Assembly: GCA_964535545.1 (NCBI GenBank)
Contig: CAZHUT010000013.1
Span: 1 to 22,778, forward strand
DNA: 22,778 nucleotides
Direction: 5' to 3'
Source: DALYCO01 sp964535545
Lineage (GTDB): Bacteria; Patescibacteriota; Minisyncoccia; Phycocordibacterales; UBA9973
Shown here: positions 6,944-15,085 of the stretch, piece after piece
Layout: each line of letters starts with the position of its first letter
Numbering within the stretch: position 1 is the first letter of the stretch
Position numbers and translations under genes: made by a program
Notes under the pieces: generated by a model
Databases searched by the model: none
The model's input: the letters and a program-made list of their open reading frames with translations, nothing else
Told to the model about the DNA's origin: nothing

Positions 6944-7927
6944 ATGAAAGTCATTGGATTTTTTCTTCTTATTATTACTGCTGTACCACAGTTTGTTTTT
7001 GCGCAGAATTACTACTATCAGGATTATCATGGCAATCTCAACAATCAATACGGCTACTATCAATACCAAGGCAATCCAACAAACGGTGTGATCTACCCGA
7101 TGGGTGTTCAAGGAAATATTGGAAGCCCGAACCCTACCGGCATTCCGGGGAATAGCGGTGTTGTTCCTGGTCCGGGCGCAGTTCCTGAACTTACCCCAAA
7201 AACACTGACTCCTCGCAAACTTGATACGCATCTCTTGATTCAGCAGAGCGGGGCCGGCGACCAATGCCAGGCTGGCGTTACTGCGCCTGCGACATGGGAG
7301 TTGAATTTTTCTGATCCAATGCTGACCAAAGATGATCTGATTGGCGTTATCCGGACTGCGACAGAAAAGGATACTCGTCTGCGCGAAGTCCGCATTCTCG
7401 ATGATGAGATCAATATGTATTATCTGCAACCTGCATATGTTTGGGGTTTTATTCCGACAAACTATCTCTTGCGCGTCCAGGCAAGCAGCAACTCGCTTCG
7501 CATGTCACTCGAAAAACCAAAGTGGGTAACTGGAGCGAAAAATTTCCACAACAAAGCAACTGAAGCGTTCTCAACATACGTGCCGCAGTATTTGAGTGAT
7601 CAGCGTGTAAAGAATATGGAAGGCGAAGAACTGATCATGCGCGACGCGGAAATGATTCAGATTATTTCAGGTATTATGTCGCATGTTGATGTGGCGCCGA
7701 TTTCAAATTCTTTCTTTGCCTGCTATGTCATGCCGTTCCTCCTTTATATTCTTTTCTTCATCGTCGCTCTCGGCCTACTAGTTTGGTATATCGTTCGCAG
7801 AATCCGACGCGGCTCGGGATTGCTGGTCAAAAAGATTCACCCAGTTGAGCTTGGTGGTAGCGATCGCTTTGAGACGGAATATACAGGGGATGAGCATGTT
7901 ACGCACTTCAAGCTGCCAGAAAAATAA
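6944..7927 (+). CDS. Secreted, C-terminally membrane-anchored protein of unknown function
   Basis: The 327-aa protein starts with a typical signal peptide (hydrophobic 4-19, likely cleavage after VFA at 18-20). A low-complexity region rich in Tyr, Asn, Gly, Gln and Pro covers about 21-85 (YYYQDYHGN, then short G-N-P motifs). A folded domain of about 170 residues follows. One strong membrane helix is seen at about 262-285, then a basic stop-transfer sequence (RRIRRG) and a cytoplasmic tail of roughly 35 residues. Topology is therefore a long extracytoplasmic part with the C-terminus inside. I do not recognise the family. The low-complexity N-terminus suggests an extended surface-exposed stalk. 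It stands as its own unit between the M24 peptidase and murD, with an extended -10 promoter and no Shine-Dalgarno. Confidence 0.75.
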   Translation: MKVIGFFLLIITAVPQFVFAQNYYYQDYHGNLNNQYGYYQYQGNPTNGVIYPMGVQGNIGSPNPTGIPGNSGVVPGPGAVPELTPKTLTPRKLDTHLLIQQSGAGDQCQAGVTAPATWELNFSDPMLTKDDLIGVIRTATEKDTRLREVRILDDEINMYYLQPAYVWGFIPTNYLLRVQASSNSLRMSLEKPKWVTGAKNFHNKATEAFSTYVPQYLSDQRVKNMEGEELIMRDAEMIQIISGIMSHVDVAPISNSFFACYVMPFLLYILFFIVALGLLVWYIVRRIRRGSGLLVKKIHPVELGGSDRFETEYTGDEHVTHFKLPEK

Positions 7928-7969
7928 CGTTGCCTACGCAATCTGCCGGTTTCGGTATCTAAACTGCGG

Positions 7970-7980
7970 TATGCTAGAAT
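7970..7980 (+). promoter_or_regulatory. Extended -10 promoter of murD-murC
   Basis: TATG-C-TAGAAT ends 6 nt before the murD ATG, with AGCCGC between. The predicted +1 is the A of ATG. The -35 region is weak, as expected for an extended -10 promoter. Confidence 0.7.
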
Positions 7981-7986
7981 AGCCGC

Positions 7987-9306
7987 ATGCAGTCATATAA
8001 GGACTATTTCAAGGGTAAACAGGTCACCGTGGTGGGCTTGGGTCTTTTGGGTAAGCGTCTGGGAGATATTCAGTTTTTGTCGAAGATGGGGGCCAAAGTT
8101 ACCGTTACTGATTTGAAGACCAAGGAACAATTGGCGCCTTCTGTTAAGGCTTTGAAGGGCTTCAAGAATCTGACATTTGTACTGGGTGAACATCGTTTTG
8201 AAGATTTTGAAAATAAAGATTTCATTTTGAAAGGTCAGGGAACACCCGTTGATTCTCCATATATTTTGCATGCGCGAAAAAATAATATTCCGATTGAAAT
8301 GGATGAATCGTTGTTTATGAAACTTGCTCCGGATGTGCACGTCATCGGCATCACTGGTACGCGAGGTAAGACATTTACAACTGAACTGATTTATCACATT
8401 CTCAAGAAATCAGGGAAGCGAGTACACCTCGGCGGAAACATCAAGGGAACTGCTGCATTGCCATTACTCGGCAAAGTGAAGAAAGGCGACTACGCGGTTT
8501 TTGAACTTTCGTCGTGGCAGCTGCAGGGTTTTGGTGAAGAAAAAATTTCTCCGGAGATTGCAGTCTTCACAAGCTTTATGCCTGACCACATGAATTACTA
8601 CAAGAATGACGTGAATGCGTATTTCGAAGACAAGGCGCAGATTTTCAAACATCAGAAAAAAGATGATGTGCTCGTTGTTCGTCCGGCGATGGAGAAATTG
8701 GTGAAAGGGAAGAATAAAGGAAAACTTATTGTCGCGCATTCTGAAGATATTCCAAAGAATTGGAAAATTAAAACTCCTGGTGAGCACATTCGAGAGAATG
8801 CGGCTGCTGCTATCGCGGTGGCTCGGTATTTGAAAATTCCTGAAGCGAAAATAAAGAAAGCAGTCGAATCATTCAAGGGTGTTTCCGGCAGATTGGAATT
8901 CATTCGTAACTATAAAGGCGTGGCGATTTATAACGATACCTGCGCAACTACTCCTGAAGCAACTGCTGCGGGGCTCGCTGCGCTCGCCCCGCTCGCAAAG
9001 AACTTGATCCTCCTCGCCGGCGGCACCGACAAATTCCTCGACCCAAAACCGCTTGCCGAAGCTGTGCCAAAATTCGCTTCAAAGACAGTGTTGCTTTCAG
9101 GTTCTGGGACGGCGAAACTAAAATCCGAGCTGAAAACGGATTTTGAAGAAGTAGATGATCTGAAAAAATTGGTCAAGCAGGGAATTGTAAATACAAAGAA
9201 AGGCGATATTGTTTTGTTCTCTCCAGGTTTTGCGTCATTTGAGAAATTTAAGAATGAGTATGATCGAGGAGAACAGTTTGTGAAGATAGTAAAAGGATTG
9301 AAATAA
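7987..9306 (+). CDS. murD: UDP-N-acetylmuramoyl-L-alanine--D-glutamate ligase
   Basis: The 439-aa length is normal for MurD. The N-terminal Rossmann domain has VVGLGLLGKR (15-24), for UDP-MurNAc binding. The central ATPase domain has the P-loop GITGTRGKT (121-129), with Arg126 where Asn is common, then ELSSWQL (173-179), a MurD hallmark, and FMPDHMNYY (197-205). K216 in FEDKAQIF is the likely carbamylated Lys. The C-terminal Mur ligase domain ends the protein. The enzyme adds D-glutamate to UDP-MurNAc-L-Ala with ATP in the cytoplasmic stage of peptidoglycan synthesis. murC follows after 1 nt, so both are expressed together. The promoter implies a leaderless mRNA. A locally GC-rich stretch (about 8965-9060) interrupts otherwise AT-richer DNA. 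Confidence 0.9.
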   Translation: MQSYKDYFKGKQVTVVGLGLLGKRLGDIQFLSKMGAKVTVTDLKTKEQLAPSVKALKGFKNLTFVLGEHRFEDFENKDFILKGQGTPVDSPYILHARKNNIPIEMDESLFMKLAPDVHVIGITGTRGKTFTTELIYHILKKSGKRVHLGGNIKGTAALPLLGKVKKGDYAVFELSSWQLQGFGEEKISPEIAVFTSFMPDHMNYYKNDVNAYFEDKAQIFKHQKKDDVLVVRPAMEKLVKGKNKGKLIVAHSEDIPKNWKIKTPGEHIRENAAAAIAVARYLKIPEAKIKKAVESFKGVSGRLEFIRNYKGVAIYNDTCATTPEATAAGLAALAPLAKNLILLAGGTDKFLDPKPLAEAVPKFASKTVLLSGSGTAKLKSELKTDFEEVDDLKKLVKQGIVNTKKGDIVLFSPGFASFEKFKNEYDRGEQFVKIVKGLK

Positions 9307-9307
9307 T

Positions 9308-10618
9308 ATGGACTTAGACCTCAAACAAATCAAAAAAGTTTTCTTTGTCGGCATTGGTGGCATTGGCATTTCGGCTATCGCTCGGATGTTTTTACAGGAA
9401 GGGAAGGAGGTGATCGGTTCCGATGTTTCAGAAGGCGAAGTAGTGAAAGAATTGCGTGATGCCGGAGCAATCGTAAAGATCGGGCAGGGAATGGATTTGA
9501 TTCCTCGTGACGCTGACCTGATCGTCTACACAATCGCAATCGAAAAATATGATCCAGAACTTTTTACTGCACTCAAATCAGGAAGCACGCCAATCCGTTC
9601 GTATCCGGAAATGCTGCATATTGTAACTGAAGGAAAATATACGATTGCCGTTGCGGGAACGCATGGAAAGACAACGACGACTGCCATGATTGCGCATGTG
9701 ATGAAAAATGCCGGCAAAGATCCGACGGTTATTGTCGGTTCGCTCATGGTAAATGAAAAAAGCAACTTCATCGCCGGTAAGAGTGAATATTTTGTTGTTG
9801 AAGCATGCGAATACCGCCGATCGTTTTTGAATATCAATCCGAAGATTTTGGTAATTACGAACATTGAGGCAGATCATCTCGACTACTACAAAGACGTAGA
9901 AGAAATCAAAAGCGCGTTCAAAGAAATGGTGGCAAAAGTTCCGGCTGATGGATTCATCGTTTGCAATACTTCAGATGCCGTTGTTGCCGAAGTTGTAGTT
10001 GGAGCGCAGGCGAAGGTGGTGAATTATATTGATTCGTATCACAAGAGAGAGTTGTTGATTCCAGGAGCGCACAATCAGGCGGACGCGGCTGCCGCCGCGT
10101 CCGCCGCGGGTCTTGTTGGCGTAGAGACCGCAACAATCGATCAGCACCTCGCAACATTCCCGGGCACCTGGCGACGTTTCGAATACAAAGGCCAGCTTGG
10201 CACAGGTGCGCAGGTCTACGATGATTACGCCCATCATCCGACAGAAGTAAAAGCAACGCTTCAAGGTTTCCGAGAAATTTATCCGACAGGCCAGAAAAAA
10301 ATCACTGTGGTTTTTCAGCCACATTTATACTCACGCACGAAATTGTTGCTCCAAGATTTTGCCGAAGCATTTGTTCAGGCAGATAGTGTTATATTGCTTC
10401 CAATCTACGCCGCGCGTGAAGAAGATGATGGCAGTATTTCATCAGAAATACTTGCAGAAAAAATGCGTCCGCATACTAGCGATGTTTATGCGCTGCCTTC
10501 ATTCGAAGAAGCATTTGAAACGTTACAGCGTCGAGCCTTGGGTCCAGACGACGTGTTGGTAACCATGGGGGCAGGTGAGGCATTTCAAATCGGCGAGCAA
10601 TTGCTGACAAGCAAATAA
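9308..10618 (+). CDS. murC: UDP-N-acetylmuramate--L-alanine ligase
   Basis: The 436-aa protein shows all the MurC hallmarks: GIGGIG (15-20) in the N-terminal Rossmann domain, AGTHGKTTTT (116-125) as the P-loop, EACEYRRSF (165-173), NIEADHLDYY (185-194), DDYAHHPTEV near 305-314 and FQPHLYSRT about 30 residues later. It joins L-alanine to UDP-MurNAc, the first peptide-stem step before MurD. The gene starts 1 nt after the murD stop. AAGGA lies 10 nt before the ATG and could act as a weak ribosome binding site, one of the few in the window. The genome order murD-murC, without other dcw genes in this window, is a reduced arrangement. A 12-bp GC-rich inverted repeat lies inside the gene at 10078-10105, in an Ala-rich stretch. 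Confidence 0.95.
   Translation: MDLDLKQIKKVFFVGIGGIGISAIARMFLQEGKEVIGSDVSEGEVVKELRDAGAIVKIGQGMDLIPRDADLIVYTIAIEKYDPELFTALKSGSTPIRSYPEMLHIVTEGKYTIAVAGTHGKTTTTAMIAHVMKNAGKDPTVIVGSLMVNEKSNFIAGKSEYFVVEACEYRRSFLNINPKILVITNIEADHLDYYKDVEEIKSAFKEMVAKVPADGFIVCNTSDAVVAEVVVGAQAKVVNYIDSYHKRELLIPGAHNQADAAAAASAAGLVGVETATIDQHLATFPGTWRRFEYKGQLGTGAQVYDDYAHHPTEVKATLQGFREIYPTGQKKITVVFQPHLYSRTKLLLQDFAEAFVQADSVILLPIYAAREEDDGSISSEILAEKMRPHTSDVYALPSFEEAFETLQRRALGPDDVLVTMGAGEAFQIGEQLLTSK
10078..10105 (+). repeat. GC-rich perfect inverted repeat inside murC
   Basis: GGCGGACGCGGC (10078-10089) pairs with GCCGCGTCCGCC (10094-10105) around the loop TGCC: 12 bp without mismatch. It encodes an Ala-rich segment (QADAAAAAS). 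No T tract follows, so it is not a terminator. Confidence 0.7.
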
Positions 10619-10650
10619 ACCGTTATTATACAAGGGTGAGTTGGTCCTAA

Positions 10651-10679
10651 TTGACTCTTTAAATTAATTGTGGTATAAT
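10651..10679 (+). promoter_or_regulatory. Near-consensus promoter of the three-gene cassette
   Basis: TTGACT (10651-10656), a 17-nt spacer and TATAAT (10674-10679) preceded by TGG form the best promoter in the window. The -10 ends 6 nt before the ATG at 10686, so transcription should start on the A of ATG. Confidence 0.85.
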
Positions 10680-10685
10680 ACCAGC

Positions 10686-10823
10686 ATGAATTCAGATCAA
10701 GAAATCAAAGCGCTTGGCCAGGAAATGAAAGAAATGAACCAGGCACTTAAGGAATATATCAAGATGATCAAAATCCATCGTCTCCGTTTTCAACTTAACC
10801 AGACTGAGGAATCAGCCAAATAA
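10686..10823 (+). CDS. 45-residue charged helical protein, first gene of cassette
   Basis: A short frame of 45 codons starts exactly where a near-consensus promoter would start its transcript. The product begins MNSDQEIKAL and is dominated by Glu, Lys, Gln, Met and Ile in a heptad-like pattern, so a single amphipathic helix or coiled coil is likely. There is no signal peptide or membrane segment. The segment MKEMNQALKEYIKMIK (14-29) aligns without gaps to MQEENQALTELRDTMK in the small protein encoded at 11875 (8 of 16 identical). The next gene begins 2 nt after this stop. I do not know the function. Promoter placement, tight spacing and the related partner make it likely to be real despite its size. 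Confidence 0.7.
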   Translation: MNSDQEIKALGQEMKEMNQALKEYIKMIKIHRLRFQLNQTEESAK

Positions 10824-10825
10824 TT

Positions 10826-11872
10826 ATGAATGAACGACTAGGAAAAGAAATTGAACACAATGGAGTTACTACTGAAGCACTTCAATCTCAGGAAGTTGCT
10901 GGTATTGCTAAACCCACAACTGAAACAGGTGGTGAGGCTTCGACGGCAAATATCGAAAAAATAGAACAGGAATCTGCAAAGCTTGAACAGAATTTGCAGG
11001 CGTTTCAATCTCTCTTACAGGAACTTTCTCCAAACGAAAGCGAGTATATTCACAGTGCTCTTGAATCAAGTGCTGACGGAAAAAGTTTGCTTGGCAAGAT
11101 TCAGGAAAAGACGCATGCGCTTATTCACTCATACGACCATTCGAAAGACCATCTCTCTACTCACTATGATCCGAAAGTGGTTAAGGTTGTCGGTAGTGTC
11201 GGCAAGGTTCTCGGCGGATTTGCCGGTTTTGTCGGCGGGCATGGTGTCATGAGTGCGCCGGGCAGTGTTGTCGGGTCAAAGGCTGGCGGCTATCTTATGC
11301 TCAAAGCATTCAAAGAGTTAACCAAGTATCTTCCAGAAGAAATGCATGACAAATTGCTACATCCTGACAAACTTGAGGAAAAGAAAAAGAGCAGTGCTGA
11401 AATGGCAGTGACTATCGAACAAGTGGCGGATGAAAAAGAGAATATCATGTCCGAACTCGGCGAGCTCTGCAATGAATTCAATAGTCTGACTCCGGAAGAG
11501 CAGGCTAAGTTGCCCGAAGTGGTTGCGGCGCGCCAAGAGGAGATCATGGCGACAACAACCAAAATCAAAACAGCATACGAAAAATATCAGCATGCCTTCA
11601 AGAATTTTGAGAAAAAGCATCCGATCGTTGCAACCGGTACTGAGGTGGCGATTCACATGGCAATTGCGCCGGTGCTTCACGGTTTGGAATTGGGAGAAGC
11701 TGCTATTCACGCCATCGAAGTGATCGCAAGTACTGGCGGGGCTGAAAAATTCACTAACCATTTGTTTAATGTTATGCACCATGTCCGTGATTCGATTAAG
11801 AACGGAGTGGAAAGTATGAAAAAATTTATTCCTAATGCTGGAGCTCGCCTTGAGGTGCCTCCAATCCAATAG
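10826..11872 (+). CDS. 348-aa protein of unknown function with Gly-rich hydrophobic core
   Basis: I do not recognise this family. Residues 1-110 are acidic and Gln/Glu/Ser-rich, with a likely coiled coil at 42-70. Residues 118-160 form a Gly/Val/Ala-rich, weakly hydrophobic stretch (VVGSVGKVLGGFAGFVGG and onward) that could insert in a membrane or form a helical hairpin. Residues 180-262 are again charged and helical. A second apolar, His-containing region lies at 267-302, followed by an amphipathic C-terminal helix. There is no signal peptide. Such alternation of coiled coils and Gly-rich amphipathic segments is seen in proteins that associate with membranes or oligomerise, but this is only an inference. 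The gene sits between two tiny related genes, with 2 nt on each side, and shares their promoter and terminator. Confidence 0.8.
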   Translation: MNERLGKEIEHNGVTTEALQSQEVAGIAKPTTETGGEASTANIEKIEQESAKLEQNLQAFQSLLQELSPNESEYIHSALESSADGKSLLGKIQEKTHALIHSYDHSKDHLSTHYDPKVVKVVGSVGKVLGGFAGFVGGHGVMSAPGSVVGSKAGGYLMLKAFKELTKYLPEEMHDKLLHPDKLEEKKKSSAEMAVTIEQVADEKENIMSELGELCNEFNSLTPEEQAKLPEVVAARQEEIMATTTKIKTAYEKYQHAFKNFEKKHPIVATGTEVAIHMAIAPVLHGLELGEAAIHAIEVIASTGGAEKFTNHLFNVMHHVRDSIKNGVESMKKFIPNAGARLEVPPIQ

Positions 11873-11874
11873 TC

Positions 11875-12003
11875 ATGAATGAAGAGGAAATTGTAAAAGA
11901 TCAAGAAGAATTACTTGCTGCAATGCAGGAAGAAAACCAGGCATTGACTGAGCTCCGAGATACTATGAAAAGTATCCTCGACGAAGTTAAAGGCAAGAAA
12001 TAA
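11875..12003 (+). CDS. 42-residue acidic coiled-coil protein, last gene of cassette
   Basis: A frame of 42 codons begins 2 nt after the stop of the 348-aa gene and ends 2 nt before a perfect terminator stem. The product starts MNEEEIVKDQEELL and is almost entirely Glu, Lys, Asp, Gln, Leu and Met, consistent with one amphipathic helix. Its segment MQEENQALTELRDTMK (17-32) resembles the 45-aa protein at the front of the cassette. Function unknown; it may be a paralogue that pairs with the first small protein or with the coiled coils of the 348-aa protein. No Shine-Dalgarno is visible, so translational coupling is likely. Confidence 0.65.
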   Translation: MNEEEIVKDQEELLAAMQEENQALTELRDTMKSILDEVKGKK

Positions 12004-12005
12004 AG

Positions 12006-12034
12006 AAAAAAGTCTCCACCTCGGAGGCTTTTTT
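12006..12034 (+). terminator. Rho-independent terminator closing the cassette
   Basis: AAAAAAGTCTCC (12006-12017) pairs with GGAGGCTTTTTT (12023-12034) around a 5-nt loop, with one G-T wobble. The T6 tract is part of the stem. Confidence 0.88.
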
Positions 12035-12040
12035 CGTATG

Positions 12041-12049
12041 TGCTAAAAT
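12041..12049 (+). promoter_or_regulatory. Extended -10 promoter of the helicase-nuclease gene
   Basis: TGC-TAAAAT ends 6 nt before the ATG at 12056, with AAGCCC between. It lies only 7 nt after the preceding terminator, leaving little room for an independent -35. Confidence 0.65.
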
Positions 12050-12055
12050 AAGCCC

Positions 12056-15043
12056 ATGCCAACAAGCAAAGAATTTGAACAGGCTTATAAAAACCTCAAT
12101 ACTGCCCAGAAAGAAGCTGTTGACGCACTTGATGGTCCGGTCATGGTAGTGGCCGGTCCAGGGACTGGAAAGACGCAGGTTTTGACGCTTCGTATTGCCA
12201 ATATTTTGCAGAAGACTGATACGCCAACTTCAGGCATTCTTTGTCTTACGTTTACGAATGCAGGCGTTCGCGCTATGCGCGAACGCCTGCTCAACCTGAT
12301 CGGGTCTTCCGCTAGCACTATTTATATCGCAACGTTCCACCGATTCGCCATCAGCCTGATTGAAAAATATTACGCCTATCTCGATTTTGAAAGCGCGCCA
12401 ACATTGCTCACTGATACCGAGGCAGTTTCGTTGGTTGATGAAATTCTCGAAAGCGGCGAATGGGCCCACATCCGTCCACGCGGGAATTCGACAAAATATT
12501 TCAGCGATCTAAAATCGCTCATCTCGCTCTTGAAACGCGAGAATATGACGCCGACGGATTTTCTTACTGAAGTGGAGGCCGATATCACATCGCTTTCAAA
12601 TGATCCGGGAAACATTTCTTCACGCGGTGCCCGAAAAGGGGAACTGAAAATGGAAGTCGTGAAAAAAATCGACAGTCTTGAACGAACAAAAGAAGTCGTC
12701 CGTTTTTATCAGGAGTATGAAAAGGCAAAACTTGAACGCGGTTTGATGGATTATGATGACGTCCTTGCGTACGCCGTATCGCTAGCCGAAATGTCGGAAG
12801 AAGTTCGGGCATATCTGCAGGAAAATTATCTCTACGTTTTGGTTGATGAACACCAAGACTCAAGCGGCGTTCAGAATGCTTTTCTCGAAGCTGTATGGGG
12901 CGAGACTGATCAGCCAAATATTTTTGTCGTAGGTGATGACCGCCAGCTTATTTATGGTTTCGGCGGCGCGTCGCTTGCGCATTTCACCAAATTCTTCAAT
13001 ACGTTCGGAAAAGCAAAACAGATTACGCTCATCGAAAACTATCGTTCAACCCAGATTATCCTCGATGCTGCAGATACCTTGCTTACGAGCACGATTGCTG
13101 ACGGTAAACTGAAGAGTAATAGCAAGCACAAGGATCAGAAGATTGGCGTGTGGGAGTGCGATTATCCTCGAGATGAAATCATTGCCATCGGTGAAGATAT
13201 CAAAAAGAAATTAGAAGAGGGTCTAGTCCCAGAAGAATGTGCGATTCTCGTGCCGAAAAATTATCAAGTCAGAAGCGCCGTGCAGACACTTCGTGATCTT
13301 GGACTTCCTGTAGCGGCGTCCGGCGCGCTCTCATTTTTCTCATTGCCGGAAACAGAAACGATTCGAAATATTCTCAAGGCGCTTGCCGATCCGTTCAATA
13401 ATGTTGCCCTCGGACAGTTGTTGCTTGATCCTGTGCTGGGTATCTCTCCACTTGAAGCACACGCATTTCTTCGTGACACCAATACTCGCAAGCTATCTCT
13501 ACAGACAATCATTGATTATTCCAAGGGTGTTCTGCCAACTGATCCGATTGCCAATCTTGGCCAGAATATGGCTGCTTGGCTCAAGTGTTCACAGGAACTT
13601 GGCTTGCACGGTCTGATTCAGAAAATAGGCGAAGACGTATTTTTTGCCGATGCTACAGATCATGATCTGCTGATTCGCCGAGTTGAAATCGTCCGCACAT
13701 TCCTTCACTTACTTACCGCCGAACGCGAACGTAACGTACATGCGGCCCTGCCAGATTTTCTCGCATACCTTGATCGTCTCGAATCCTACGGCCATGAAAT
13801 TCCATTGGCAGTTTTTTCCGGAGAAAAAGGCATTCATGTTATGACATTGCATAGTTCGAAAGGTCTGGAATTCCGCGCCGTGTATATTGCGCATATCGAT
13901 GAAGCATCGCTCATGAAAGGCAAGCGTTCCGGTTTCGTACTTCCTGAATCAGTCCAGGCAAAGCTTGAAGCAAAAGATGAGCTTGCTGCCCGACGCGAAC
14001 TCTATGTAGCCATTACTCGTGCCAAAGAATCATGTGTAATTTCATATTCACGTCATGCATATGCGGGAGGGGAATTGATGCCGGCTTCCATTCTTGCTGA
14101 TCTGCCTGCCAATATGATCGAACGCCGAACACTTGCCGATACCGAAGGGTCAATCCTAAGTGCAGATCCGAAACTCTATGTCACAGCTTCAAACGCGCAG
14201 CCAAAAACTGATATCAATGCGCTGACAGAATTAGTCGCAGAAGATTACGTCAAGACAAATGTGTCTGTTACGTTACTCAACAATTTCTTCGAATGTCCTT
14301 GGAAGTGGTATTTCCGCAATCTCTTGAAATTGCCTGAAGCGAAAACCGAATCGCTCGTTGTCGGTTCCGTCGTGCATACCGGCATTGAATATCTGCTCAA
14401 GCATCGATCAAAAGTTTCTGAAAAGGATCTGGAGGAAGCAATGATTGCATGCATCGAAAATGAATATGTGAGCGATGACAAAATGATTGCCCGCATTCTT
14501 CGCGATGCCAAAAAAATTCTGGCGCGATTCCAAAAAGAATATTTACCTCGGATCATGCCCGGAGCTCTTTCTGAACGATCGCTGGTGTATCGCGATCCAA
14601 GTATCCCACACTTAACTGGCTATGGAAAAATCGATCTCACTGAACAAGAAGCTGACGGTACAGTTCATGTTACTGACTTCAAAACAGGTAGTGCGAAAAC
14701 TGCGCGAATGATTGAGAAGCAGGATGACGAAGGCCGGCTTTCAAATCTCTTGCGCCAGCTCGCAATGTATTCATACTTGATCAAGGGTTCAGACAAAGGA
14801 AAAGAAGTGCGAACTTCAAAATTGCTTTTCATTGAAGCTGATCCAAAGGATGCCGATGCAGTGTATACGACTACGGTTACGGATGAGCAGATCGGTTTGC
14901 TCAAGCGCGACATTGCTGATTACGATCAGCTGGTCTCAAGCGGCGAGTGGGTTCGACGGCCATGTACTGCTGAAAGTTATGGCAAAAATACTGAATGCGA
15001 GTACTGCGCCATGGCCCAGAAACTCTATAAGATTGAAAAATAA
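12056..15043 (+). CDS. UvrD/Rep-type helicase fused to a RecB-type PD-(D/E)XK nuclease
   Basis: The 995-aa protein begins with a Q motif (NTAQKEAV) and Walker A GPGTGKT (34-40). Then come motif Ia TFTNAGVRAMRERL, motif II VDEHQDSS (263-270, where DEFQDT is usual), motif III GDDRQLIYGFGGA, motif IV ENYRST, motif V LHSSKGLEF (about 597-605) and motif VI ELYVAITRAK, so it is a complete SF1A 3'-5' helicase. The C-terminal 250 residues are a RecB/AddB-like nuclease: H774 (GSVVH), D860 (GKID), D874 and K876 (DFKTG). C747, C970, C981 and C984 are placed like the four cysteines of a 4Fe-4S staple in AddB-type nucleases. One chain could therefore unwind and resect DNA ends, replacing AddAB/RecBCD. It sits alone between a terminator and the pheS unit. 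Confidence 0.9.
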   Translation: MPTSKEFEQAYKNLNTAQKEAVDALDGPVMVVAGPGTGKTQVLTLRIANILQKTDTPTSGILCLTFTNAGVRAMRERLLNLIGSSASTIYIATFHRFAISLIEKYYAYLDFESAPTLLTDTEAVSLVDEILESGEWAHIRPRGNSTKYFSDLKSLISLLKRENMTPTDFLTEVEADITSLSNDPGNISSRGARKGELKMEVVKKIDSLERTKEVVRFYQEYEKAKLERGLMDYDDVLAYAVSLAEMSEEVRAYLQENYLYVLVDEHQDSSGVQNAFLEAVWGETDQPNIFVVGDDRQLIYGFGGASLAHFTKFFNTFGKAKQITLIENYRSTQIILDAADTLLTSTIADGKLKSNSKHKDQKIGVWECDYPRDEIIAIGEDIKKKLEEGLVPEECAILVPKNYQVRSAVQTLRDLGLPVAASGALSFFSLPETETIRNILKALADPFNNVALGQLLLDPVLGISPLEAHAFLRDTNTRKLSLQTIIDYSKGVLPTDPIANLGQNMAAWLKCSQELGLHGLIQKIGEDVFFADATDHDLLIRRVEIVRTFLHLLTAERERNVHAALPDFLAYLDRLESYGHEIPLAVFSGEKGIHVMTLHSSKGLEFRAVYIAHIDEASLMKGKRSGFVLPESVQAKLEAKDELAARRELYVAITRAKESCVISYSRHAYAGGELMPASILADLPANMIERRTLADTEGSILSADPKLYVTASNAQPKTDINALTELVAEDYVKTNVSVTLLNNFFECPWKWYFRNLLKLPEAKTESLVVGSVVHTGIEYLLKHRSKVSEKDLEEAMIACIENEYVSDDKMIARILRDAKKILARFQKEYLPRIMPGALSERSLVYRDPSIPHLTGYGKIDLTEQEADGTVHVTDFKTGSAKTARMIEKQDDEGRLSNLLRQLAMYSYLIKGSDKGKEVRTSKLLFIEADPKDADAVYTTTVTDEQIGLLKRDIADYDQLVSSGEWVRRPCTAESYGKNTECEYCAMAQKLYKIEK
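12260..12290 (+). repeat. Perfect 13-bp inverted repeat inside the helicase gene
   Basis: GCAGGCGTTCGCG (12260-12272) pairs with CGCGAACGCCTGC (12278-12290) around loop CTATG. It encodes the conserved helicase motif Ia region (AGVRAMRERL). No T tract follows. Confidence 0.75.
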
Positions 15044-15068
15044 GCTTCCTGGCATCCTCAGATAAGTG

Positions 15069-15077
15069 TGATATAGT
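15069..15077 (+). promoter_or_regulatory. Extended -10 promoter of the 15086-pheS-pheT unit
   Basis: TGA-TATAGT ends 8 nt before the ATG at 15086, with AAGCCAAT between. Predicted +1 is within about two bases of the start codon. Confidence 0.6.
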
Positions 15078-15085
15078 AAGCCAAT

